Assembly: GCA_002049455.2 (NCBI GenBank)
Contig: KV918818.1
Coordinates: forward strand, 1-64,000
Length of the DNA stretch: 64,000 bases
Direction: 5' to 3'
DNA from: Porphyra umbilicalis
Taxonomy: Eukaryota; Rhodophyta; Bangiophyceae; Bangiales; Bangiaceae
Of the stretch, positions 52,620-62,427 are shown piece after piece (positions within the stretch are counted from its first letter, which is position 1; every line of letters starts with the position of its first letter). The notes below the pieces were generated by a model. The model was not told the DNA's origin, made no database searches, and saw nothing but the letters and a program-made list of their open reading frames with translations. The position numbers and the translations under genes were made by a program.

Positions 52620-55440
52620 CTCACAAAGTCGGAGACTGGATGGGGATGCGTGGGGAGGGCGGGGCCGGCCGCGGACGGCGGCGCTGGCGGCGGGTTTGGT
52701 GGGACAGGTCGGTGGGGATAGTGGGTGCGGCGGGCCACGGCAGCGGGGGGCGCAGCGCGGGCACCCTCTGCGGCAAAGGGGGTTGCGAGGGACGGTAGCG
52801 GGGGTGATAGGCCTGCGGAGGACGGCGGCGGGAGCTGTGGGGCCGCGGGAAACAGACGACGGTGAGGGCGGCGGCGGGCGCCGCGGCCGACGGCGGCTGG
52901 GGTGGAGAAGGCCCCTGCGGCGAGGGCGGCGGCCTAACCTGGCGGGCGTGCCGTTGGCGGCGGGCGGGGTGGCGTAGGACGGCGGCGGGGGCGGCGGCGG
53001 GTCGTGGGGCGACAGCGGCGGCGGCGGCTTGGGGGGCACCGGCCGATGGCGGTGGGCTGGCGTGGTGAGCTGCGGCGGTTGCTGGTGGCGGCTGGGATGG
53101 AGGCGGTGGGAGCAGGGGGTGGGGGTGCGGCACAAGGTGGAGTCGGCGGGGCCGGCAAGGGCGGTGGCGGGCGACGTCAAGGGCTGTGGCGGCGAGGTTG
53201 GTGGCCGGCGACGGCGGCCGAGGCCGCAGGGGCGGGGGCGGCTGCCTGCGGTGGCGGCGGGGGCGACGGTGGTGGCGGTACGCAGTGGCGGTGGGGCGGC
53301 GACGTCGTCGGCGGCAGTAAGCGTCGGCGGGGGGGGCGGCGACGGCAGGGGCGGCTGACGGTGGCGACGTGGGGCGCGGACGGCGCCGGCGTGGACAAGG
53401 GCGGCGTCGCGGGCTGCTGTCGGCTGGGGCAGCGACGGCGGGGGCGGCTGTCAGCGGTGGCGGGCGCGGCGGCGACGGCCGGGGCGGCGGTGGGGCGGCG
53501 GCAGGCGACGACAGTTCGGGCGGCGGCGGCTGGGGGGGCGGGGGCCGCCGTGGCGGAGGTGGCGGTGGTGTCCGCCGTCGGCGGCGACGGCGGCGGTGGT
53601 GGGACCGGCCGACGCCGGTGGCGGTGGCGGGGGCGCGGGGAAAGCAGCGGCGGCTCTCAGCGATGGCGGTGGCGGTGGTGGGGAGGGCGGGGGCGGCGAT
53701 CGGCCGCGGCGGCTGCGAGGGCGCGGGCGGGGTCGGCGGTCAAAAGCGCCAATGGCGGCGGGGGCCGCGTTAGTCGGCGGGTGCGGGGCGGGAGCCGGCG
53801 GTCGGCAGCGGCTGTGGCGGTGGCGGTCGTTGTCGGTGGCACGTCAGGGGGCGTGGGAGGGGAGGGCGATCGGCCGGGTCGGCGGCGAGAGCGGCTGCGG
53901 AGCGTGCATCGGTCGGCGGCTGCGGCCGGCGGGGGCGGACGGCAACGACGGCGACTGGGTCGGACGGCGACGACGGGGACGGGGGCGGGGGAGAAGTTGG
54001 TGGTCGACTGGGCCGGCGGTCGGCGAGAGTGGTGGCGGCGGAATTCGGCGGCGGCGGGGTGGGCGGCGACAGCGGGGGCGGAGGTCGGAGCCGACGGCGG
54101 GAAGGGCGAGCGGCGACGGTCGGGACGGAGGCGTCGGCGGTCGGCGGCGGCGGGGGCGGCGGCGGGCGCGGCGATGGTGGGTGCGGCCGTCGCCGACCGC
54201 GGGCACTGCGGCGGTGGCGCGTAAGGCGGTCGGCCGAAGCGGCGGTCGGCGGGGGCGGCGGCGGCGGTGGTCGGCGGCGGCAGGGGATGCAGCGACGGCG
54301 GGGGCAGCGGTGGGGGCGGCAGTGGGGGCGGCAGTGGGGGGGCCAGCTGAAGACGCCGGCGCCGGTCGCGGCGGCGCCGGCGGTCGACAGCGGCGGGGGA
54401 GGGGACGGCGGCGGCGGGAGGGGCGGCGGCAGCAGGCGGAATGGGCAAGGGAGGCGGCGGCGGCCGACGATGGCGGCGGCATCGGGTTTAGCGGGGGCGG
54501 CGGCCGCAGATACCCGCGGTAGCGGCCGACGGTGGCGGGGGCGGCGAGGGAGGGGCGGGCGGTGGCTGGCGGCGGCGGCGGTGAGGGCGGCGGCGGTGGC
54601 GGCTGCGGACGACGGCGGCGAGGGGGGGCGGCGACAGCGGGGGTAGCGGTCGGACGCGATTGCGCTGGGGGCGGGGACGGCGGGGCCGGCTGTCGGAGGT
54701 GGCGGCGGGGGGTGCGAGCAGCGACGGTCAGGACGGGGGCGGCGGCGGTCGGCGGCGGTCGGCGGCGGTGGCGGGGGCGGCGACGGCGGGGGCGGCCGTC
54801 GTTAACGGCGGGGACCGGGGCGGCGGGCCGGCGGCAGACGGCGCCGGCGGCCGACAGTGGCGGGGGCAGGGACGACGTCGGCGGGAGGAGCGGCGACAGT
54901 AGGCGGCATGGGCAGAGGAGGCGGGGGCGGCCGATAACGGCGACGGCAGCAGGGTCACCTGAGGCGGCGGCGGCGGACACCGGCAGTGGCGGCCGACGGC
55001 GGTGGGGACGGCGGGGGAGGGGCGGCCGGCGCCTGGCGGCGGCGGCGGTGAGGGCTGCGGTGGTGGCGGCCGCGGACGGCGGCGGGGGAGCGGGGGGCGG
55101 AGGCCGACGTCGGCGGTAGAGAGGCGGGCGGCGGTCTCGGAGGCGGCGGGGCCGGCGGCGACCGGCAGCCGCGAGGGCGGTGGCAGCCGGGGGGGGCGCG
55201 GCCGACGGCGGTGGGGGCGGCCAGGACGGCCGGGGTTGGGGTGGGTGGGGTGGGGGCGGCGACCGTCGGCGTGCGGGGGTCGCTGGTGCTGTGCCGGCGG
55301 TGGTCAGGGCGGCCGTGGGCACTGTCGTGGGCCACCGCCACTGCCGGGCGGTGCGGGAGGGGGGGGGAGAACACGCACCGGCGCTGGCCACGGCCGCCAC
55401 GCGGGCACGCGTGGCGGCATGAGCAGCCGCGTCGCTGCCT
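52620..55440. repeat. G-strand GGCGGCGG repeat block
   Basis: 2.8 kb of strongly strand-biased G-rich DNA on the plus strand, made of GGCGGCGGCGG, GGCGACGGC and GGCGGTCGG phrases. Long frames are open in all registers with Gly/Ala/Arg or Pro/Arg content. I support no gene here. Confidence 0.75.
54427..55363. repeat. tandem duplication with 468-bp period
   Basis: Two diverged copies, one starting near 54427 and one near 54895, align over their length; GGCGGCGGTGAGGGC at 54572 and 55040 shows the 468-base offset. The period is a multiple of three, so frames are kept in both copies, but this alone does not show coding. Confidence 0.6.
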
Positions 55441-55793
55441 GAAGAGGGCCTGACGCGGGGCCGCTCGGCGCAGCCCCGCCTCGTGTGCCCCCTCATCAGC
55501 GCCGATCCTCTTGTTTTCCCAGTGTCAGTGTCAACGCGCCGCGTGTCTGATGGGCCCGAAACACCGTTCGGCCACGCGCCACCGCATGATTGATACGTGA
55601 CACGCTCCAACGATCGGGACCATTGGGCCGAGCTGACAGGCAGCCGCCCAGTTCCGAGAGGTACCATATTTCATCCGTGGGTAGCTGTCGAAACAAAAGT
55701 ATGATAAATCGGACAATCTGAGGCCAATATGAAGTGCCACTTGTCACTCATTTAACCCCGTGAAACCGCGATGGACCAATCAGAGCACAGAAC

Positions 55794-55864
55794 CCGTTGG
55801 CCCCAGGGCCAACGAGTTGCCTACGGAGCCTCCGTTGGCAACTCGTTGGCCCTGGGGCCAACGG
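55794..55864. repeat. 71-bp near-perfect palindrome
   Basis: Arms of 28 bases (55794-55821 and 55837-55864) are perfectly complementary, starting CCGTTGGCCCCAGGGCCAAC. The 15 bases between form a smaller ACGGA/TCCGT hairpin. It lies in an island between the G-rich block and the Ty3/gypsy copy. CCAATC at 55777 precedes it. Confidence 0.92.
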
Positions 55865-55974
55865 CTCCGACGCCGAATCGGACGCAAGTACATTCGCGTT
55901 TTAACTCGCTTGACCTCCGTTGGCAACGCCGCGTGCACGTTCGACATTGTTACCCGCCCCGAGAACTGGCCAAC

Positions 55975-56055
55975 GGCGAATTTGAGACACGTTTCTGCAA
56001 CGTGTGCCCAATATGGCGTTGGCCCGACATTGGTGGGAATGCTCTTAGTGCCTCG
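55975..56055 (+). repeat. dispersed repeat copy (reference copy)
   Basis: GAGACACGTT, CAACGTG, CCAATATGGCG, GTTGGCCCGACATTGG and GGGAATGCTCTTAG in a row. Related copies: minus strand at 20330-20400 and 49080-49115, part of it at 45610-45680. Confidence 0.6.
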
Positions 56056-56452
56056 TTGTACGCGTCCAACACCCGCTACAACGGCCTCCATCTTTTTGGT
56101 GGAAGCTATGGACAAGCCAATCGCCGTGATATGGCGTGCGGCTGACTCATCGTGATGTGGCGCCCGACTCCGGATCATCCGGTGTCAGCATCACGGCACC
56201 AATGGGAGTTGGTGTCAGCTCTGTAGCCCTATAGGGACGCGAAATCGCTGTCCGCGTCCCGTATGATCCGTTAAAGAGGAAGCGCTGTCCGCGCCTCCTC
56301 GTGGGGCCCCGCGGGCGGGACCGAGTGCGTCCACCCGGTCGGCGGCGCCCACGCCCGGTTCGGCCACCTCCCCGGCGGGCGGCGTCCATGCCGGGGCCCA
56401 TTCCTCCGACAACGAGGCGGATTAGGAGGATACGGCCGAACCGGCGGCGTCG

Positions 56453-57600
56453 ATGGCGGAATTCTGCGAGTCGATCGTGTTCGAGGCGGTCCGTCGTCTA
56501 CGACGCGACCAACGGTTGGAACAGGTCACGGACCCCCGGTTTGTGCCCCTGTTCAAGACGGACGCCTATTGGTTGTACGACCGCACGCCCGGGTTCTCGC
56601 GCACGCAGCGGGCGCAGCAGCGGTACAACCGGCCTGACCTCAAGGAGATGATGCTCGCGGAGGACCGGCGTTGGGACGCCAAGGACCGGGTGAGCGTCAT
56701 CAACTTCCTGCGAAAGCTTAAGAACTTTTGCGACGCCCTCGGCGTGGCCGAGGGGGCCGCGGTGTACCTGCTTCAGTGGCTGGTCTCCGAGACCGTCATG
56801 GTGGTCATCCGCCGGGTGGTGCCGATGGGCAGCGACACGGCGGCGGTGGCCGCCCAGCCCAAGTTTAATCACATCATCCGAGAACTGCTGGAGTGCCTGG
56901 ACGAGGACGTCCTTTCCGACCGCCTCCGAGAGCTGCAGTATACCAAGCAACACGCATGGGAAACCGAGGGGCAGTTTGGGGACCGCATTGTGGCGTTGAA
57001 CGCCGCCCTCGGGGCCTTCTTGGACGGCAAGGAGCTCAAGACGGTTCTGGTGCAAGGGGTCTCCGAGTCCCTCCGGGCCGCTGCGCGGCAGCACAACACG
57101 GCTGGGCCGTCTTTCACGAAGCTGAAGGCCCACCTCGATCGGGAAGGGAAGTCTTCCCGGGCCCTGCACAAGGTGAAGTTGGCACCGAAGCTCAGGTGGA
57201 TGGCGACGTGGCCACGGTCGACGCGACCGCCGTGCCTTGGGATTGGCAGGCGGCACCGGCCGCCCTGGCTGCGGCCGAGGGAAAGGGCTTCGCGGCCCTC
57301 GTCGCCGGCACCGGCGGCCCAACCCCGTCGGGTTGAGGACCGAGCCCGGCTCCCCGAACGGGGTACCGCCGCACGACGGAGTTCGCGTCACCGCTGACGC
57401 GGGGCCCAGGTCCCGCGGCGTCTGGAGCCGCCGGGTCCCGCCTGGGCACAGCGGTCCCCTACCCGGGACGCCCCAACGCGGCGTATAGCCATGCGGGGCG
57501 GGACCCCGCTCACCCGCGCGGTTACCCCGCCGGCGGCCCCATGCGCCGTCGAGGGGCCTGTGTCGTGTGCCACGACCCGGGGCACTGGGCGGAGCAGTGC
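56453..57600 (+). pseudogene. Ty3/gypsy gag remnant with zinc knuckle
   Basis: Starts MAEFCESIVFEAVRRLRRDQ. A helical capsid-like region with RVSVINFLRKLKNFCDALGV and FGDRIVALNAALGAFL follows, then a basic stretch and the CCHC knuckle. An acidic segment after the knuckle reaches about 57880. Part of the Ty3/gypsy copy; not continuous. Confidence 0.7.
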
Positions 57601-58686
57601 CCCATAATGACCTCAGAGCAGCAGGAGCGGGCGCGCGTCGCGCGTGAGGCCGTCCGGCGGGCGCGGTCGTCGGGGGGTGCCGGCGCGGCCGCCGTGACCG
57701 CGCAGGCGGCCGCCATAGGGATGCACGTCATTCACGAGGTGGAACGCAACCAGGTGGTCTACGAGACCGACGACGGGACGACGACGGAGGAGGAGTGGCG
57801 CCAGTTGAACCACGACGGGTCGGAAGGGGAAGCCGACGAGAGGGCGGGCGATGCCGATGACGAGGCCCAGGGAAACGCCTAAGGGGCAGCCTCTTACGTG
57901 GGCTGCCCACCGATGCCGTCCGCCTCAAACCCGCGCGCCGGCCGGCCTACATTACGGCGGCCAGGCAGCGGGCCGTGTGGCGCTGTGGACAGGGCGTCCG
58001 GCCGTTTCCGGCCTTTCGGTCCCGCATCCTGCCCCGCCCGACCGGTCCAGGGGCGGACTCGGACGCGGCGGCGCGCGGCGCCGAGGGGCCAACCCCGTTA
58101 ACCGCGCCACCCGCCACGCCGGCACCCGCGACCAAGGCGAGATCCTGCTCGGGACGCTGCACAACTATCGGATCACGGAATCCCTGGGGCGCCAGGCGTC
58201 CAACATGATCGCGACCTCCGTGGTGGTCGACACCGGAGCAGGCGCCAGCGACATCCGGCCGGAGGCCCTCCCCGACGGAAGGGACGCGGCAATCACGCCG
58301 CACCCGCCCGGCTCCGGGGTCCGGCTGCGCGACGCGAACGGGAACCAGCTGGTGACCTCGGGGACGATCTCCCTGCTCTGAGCGGGGGGCTGTGCGCGCC
58401 CTGCACCTTCCAGGTGATCTCCTGCCTCTCCGTCCCCGTCCGGCTGGGATGCGACTTCCTGGACGCGCAGGCCCGCGCCATCCTGCCGTCGGATCAAGCG
58501 GTGCGGTGGCGGGATGGGACGGCGTCCGCGATCGTTCGGGGCCCCAATGACAAGATCGACCGCCGTGCCACGGCGTCCCGCGTCCTGCGGCTCGCATACA
58601 AGACGCAGTTGGCGCCACGGTCGGCGACGAGCGCCTGTGTGCGAACCCCGTGGGGTGGCCTGGGGCAGATTTTCGGGGCGTCCCGG

Positions 58687-59104
58687 TGTTGAAACGCAGT
58701 GGGGATAGGGGTTGGGGGACCACGGTGAAGTTGTTGAGTGGCTTGAGCTTGTGTGTGTGTGTGCGAACGTGCTTTGTTGGTTGTCCTAAGGTTCGCCCGC
58801 CTCTCCCAACCGAGAGCACCTCTCAAATAGTCCCCACCGGCCCAAGTGCTCCCTCCTCTCGCGCCCACACCGACGCCCACGCCCTCGCACCAAATCGAAT
58901 CACTCACCAAATCACAAGCCACTAGAGAAAAGCGAAGATCAAATCCAAAACATGCCAAAAGTAACGCCCCAAGATGACCCAACACGGATGTGTGCAACTT
59001 GACCACGTCTTGCAAATGTACCATGTGGGGTACCATAAGGGTCACCGACCATCATCCATCCGCGAACCGCCAGTGGAGTCGGCGACGAGCATCACAGTCC
59101 AACA
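58687..59104 (-). mobile_element. Ty1/copia LTR, about 418 bp
   Basis: Minus-strand ends TGTTGGACTG and ...TTTCAACA give the TG...CA of an LTR. On its internal side a purine tract AAGGAGAAG adjoins it exactly as a polypurine tract should, so this is the 3' LTR of the nested copia piece. Only one LTR is present. Confidence 0.7.
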
Positions 59105-59530
59105 CTTCTCCTTGCTTGTTGCCGCGGTGGTTCTTGTATTCAGCAAAGCCCCATGGCCTCGACATGCTTGTCGTGCTTGGTCTTGCCGAGCTCCTTCGTC
59201 ATCGGGTCCGCCACCATGTCGTCAGTTGCACAATGCTCCAGTGTCACCTTGTCCGTCGTGATGGCCTCGCGCTCGAAGTGGTATCGAATGTCGATGTGCT
59301 TGGTGCGCTTGTGCTCGACGGGGTTCTTGGAGAAGTCAATGCACCCGCTGTTGTCGACCTTGATGTTGATCGGCCCGCCCGAGATCGCTGTTCGCAGCCC
59401 TTGAGATGCCACGCTTTGCACGAGCTTGTTGAGCCAAACAGCTTCCTTGCTGGCCTCACATAGAGCCATGTACTTGGCTTCCATCGTCGACAGCGCCACC
59501 GTCTTCTGCAACTTAGAACCCCAGCTGGTC
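59105..59530 (-). mobile_element. Ty1/copia 3' internal fragment (RNase H)
   Basis: RNase H C-terminal region typical of copia: SKLQKTVALSTMEAKYMALC, VDNSGCIDFSKNP and HKRTKHIDIRYHFERE. It ends at a junction near 59520-59530 with the Ty3/gypsy integrase on the other strand. The rest of the copia element is absent, so this is a truncated insertion, younger than the Ty3/gypsy copy it interrupts. Confidence 0.85.
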
Positions 59531-60085
59531 ATCACTGACCGGTTCTCCAAGCTGGTACGCGCGATCCTGATGGGTCAGATACGCGCGGTGGACTGCGCCT
59601 ACGTCCTCCTGGACTATTGGATCGGGGCCTACGGTTCCCCAGACCAGGTCCTGTCGGACGGAGGGCCCCAGTTCACCGCGCAGTTTTGGCACCAGGTTTG
59701 CAACCTGTTGTCCGTTGAGGCCAAGGTGACCACGCCGTCGCGACCGCAAACCAACGAGCAAGCTGAGCGGTTCAACCGGACGATGGGCCGCATCCTCGAT
59801 CACTACGTCGCGGAGCACCTCACTACGTGGGACCAGCTTCTACCGGCGCTCACGCTGGCGTACAACACACAGCCGCAGACGGCGACCAAGGTCGCTCCGT
59901 TGGAGCTCTTCAACCCGTTGAGGGTAGCCAGCTGGTCCATCAAGGACATGACACGGAGGAGCCGGTACCCGGCGACGGCGCAGCGGGTCACACATGCTGA
60001 AAAGAAAGAGCAGGCAGCCTTCCTGACGCGCTTGGTGCGGCTGATCCCGCGTATTCGGGAGGCCCTGGCGTCCGCGCAGCAGTAG
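59531..60085 (+). pseudogene. Ty3/gypsy integrase remnant
   Basis: Integrase core with VITDRFSKLVRAI, YGSPDQVLSDGGPQF (second catalytic Asp) and PSRPQTNEQAERFNRTMGRI (catalytic Glu region). Part of the Ty3/gypsy copy at 56158-60540. Confidence 0.8.
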
Positions 60086-60744
60086 TACAAGCGCAACCAC
60101 GATGCACGCATCCGACCCCAACCGACCGGGCTGGAAGTCGGCGGGTTCGCCTTCAAGCGTCACCACGACTACAAGGGGAGTAAGCTCGGCCACCGGGCCC
60201 AAGGCCCCTTTCGCGTCGTCCGCATCGAGGGGCCAACCGCGGTGCTCGACATCAAGGGCGAGCACCGGCGGGAAAACATTGTGAACCTGGTGTGCGCCCC
60301 GTCAGGGCCCCCGGCCGAGCCGACACTGCACCCATCCTTGGACACTAAGGTTAGGCCGCACGGGCCGAGCCCCGATGGGCACACGTATCATATAGACCAG
60401 ATACTGGACCACGCCGACGGCGAGGATGGCCGCCTCTTGGTCAAGGTGACTTAGACCGGATACGAGGATGCCACGTGGGAGGCCGCGTCCGTCGCACCCC
60501 ACGAAACCCTGCGGATGTACCTGCGCCGCGCGAGTCGCCGGGGCCTCCTCCACACAGCGGCGGACCGGCCCCCGGGCGTGCTCGAAGACAACGACGCGGC
60601 CGTCGAGACAGGGGCCGCGCTCGCACCCTCGGTCGAGGCAGAGCCCGGGTGCCCGGCGGATCCCAAACCGCCGATCGGCCCACACCTCCGAGGGACACCG
60701 CCCCGGGGCCGGCTTGCGCCGGGTGTGCGGCGGGCGTGACTACA

Positions 60745-61105
60745 GTGGGGCAGCGCCCCGGGGTCGGCCACGCCGAGCGCGCGGCGGGCGCGTCGCTACC
60801 GGGGCGGCGGCCCGGGTATGGCACGCGCCGGGCGCGCAGTGGGCGCGTCTCCAGTTGGGCGACGCCCCCGCGACGCTGTCGCGCCCGTCTTGAAGAAGGG
60901 CGTGTCGCCGTTGGGGCGGCGCCCCGGGTGCGGCACGCGCCGGGCGCGCAGTGCGCGCGTCGGAGGCGGGGCGACACCCCCGCGACGTTGTCGCGCCTGT
61001 TGTGACGAAGGGCGCGTCGCCGGTGGGGCGAAGCCCCGGGATCGGCGCACGCCGGGTGCGCGGTGAAGGGCGTGCCGCCGGTGGGGCGGCGCCCCGGGGT
61101 TCTTC
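60745..61105. repeat. about three tandem units of 112 bp
   Basis: GCGACGCCCCCGCGACG at 60859 and its relative at 60971 give a 112-base period; the phrases GGCACGCGCCGGGCGCGCAG and GGGGCGGCGCCCCGGG also recur at that spacing. It follows the end of the Ty3/gypsy copy directly and might be part of its untranslated end. Confidence 0.65.
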
Positions 61106-61149
61106 ATCACGGGCGCCCACAGTCCCACGGCCCAGCGGGCCTATCCGGC

Positions 61150-62427
61150 TGTACTGACTGCGACCCACCTTGGTACTACCTACGGGTCGGCGTAGGCGGG
61201 ATCCACGAATGGGAACCCGCTCTTGCGCAGCTGAGCGTGCACAACCTGGTTCAGGCACGCCGCGTGCCACGGTGGGCTCTCGGCCAACGGCCCACCCGCC
61301 TAGCGCGCGGCCCGGCCGCACTCAAGGAGCGCCAACCCCAGCATCGCGTCCGTCACCTGACCCCTGTTCACCACCGGGTCGTACCCCCACTCGGCCCACA
61401 CGCCCCCGCGGAGGTCGCCCGGTCGAGGCGGGCTTTCCTGGGCGGTGTGTGCCGCCCCCGTCAAGTAGATCGCCGACACGGTGGCGTCCTGACCGCCCGA
61501 CCCGCGGGACTCCCGCTTCGCGGCCACGTCCCGCCCGCTGGTCCGCGTCGCTACGCGCCGACCGGCCAAGTGGTCGTCCCCGCGCCGCCGGTCGCCGACG
61601 GCCGCCGCTGCCACCTGCTTGACCGCGGCGTTGCCGCTCCCGTCGTCGGGACCCCGCGTCGTCTCGGCCGGGGGGGGGGGTGTCCGGGGGCGTCCCGCCG
61701 GGGAGCGCCGCGGGGGGGGTTCCGCGTCACCGGGGCACCCGGCGTGGCCACAAGCGGCGCGGGGTCGGACGCCCCCACCGCCGCCACGACGACGGCGCCC
61801 GCAGCGACGCCAGCCCCCGGTCCCGGCGTGGCAGGCGGCGCGGCGGGCGCGTAACCCCGACGCGGGGGTGGCAGTGCCGGCCCCGCGGCGGCGGGCCCCG
61901 CCGCGGCTCCTGCCAACACGGGCGTCGGCGCAAACGGCAGCGGGGGACACTGCCGGGGCGGTGGCGCGGGCCTCGTCCTTGAAGTGGCCGGGAGCGCGGC
62001 GAACGCGACGGCCTGACGCGGACACGGTGGCGGGGCGCCAACAGGCACCCCGCCGGGATGGTCACACCCGCCGCGGATCCCCGCGTCTCCATGGGTCGGG
62101 GCGAGCGCACCGTTCCGCCCGGCGTCCACCACCGCGGCTCCCCAAGCCGGGGACGGGAGCGCCCCGGTCTGCAACCCCGGGGGCGGCTGGGTTGGAGACG
62201 CCGCGGCTGCGGCGGGAGCGAGGGAACGCCCGGGCGCCGGCGGACCCGCCGCCGGAAACACCGGCGGCGGCACCGGCGGGGGCGCAGCTGGCGCGAGCTC
62301 CCGGCGTGGCTGCGTCGGCGACGCAGCGGGTGTGAGCTCCCGGCGCGGCGGCGTCAGCGGGGCCTCACCCCCGCCGCGGCGCGGATACCCATGCCCGTCG
62401 CGGGGCGACACAGGCGGCGGGGCCTAA
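61150..62427 (-). pseudogene. unrecognised coding fossil, C-terminal part
   Basis: Minus-strand protein-like pieces include GQDATVSAIYLTGAAHTAQE, WGYDPVVNRGQVTDAMLGL and LNQVVHAQLRKSGFPFVDPA, with a Pro/Ala-rich region upstream. Codon ends are GC. It is broken in more than one place. It may belong with the minus-strand sequence at 62428-64000. I do not recognise the family; because it abuts retroelements I treat it as a fossil. Confidence 0.35.

Larger units (their letters stand above)
56158..60540 (+). mobile_element. Ty3/gypsy chromovirus copy, broken, with nested Ty1/copia insert
   Basis: Parts in order on the plus strand: a primer-binding-site-like TGGCGCCCGACTCC at 56158; gag with a capsid-like region (about 56450-57340); a zinc knuckle CVVCHDPGHWAEQC (57559-57600); an aspartic protease with VVDTGAGAS (about 58200-58400); an integrase core (about 59540-60080) with LSDGGPQFTAQFWHQV; and a chromodomain-like end (about 60390-60530). 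Reverse transcriptase and RNase H of this element are not in the window; a Ty1/copia piece lies where they would be. No LTR pair could be matched, so age cannot be estimated from LTRs. The copy is broken in several places and is a fossil. Confidence 0.8.

Noticed and set aside
53004-54224. A plus-strand open frame of about 400 codons in the G-rich block
   Set aside because: Only Gly, Ala and Arg-rich repeat; the other frames are just as open.
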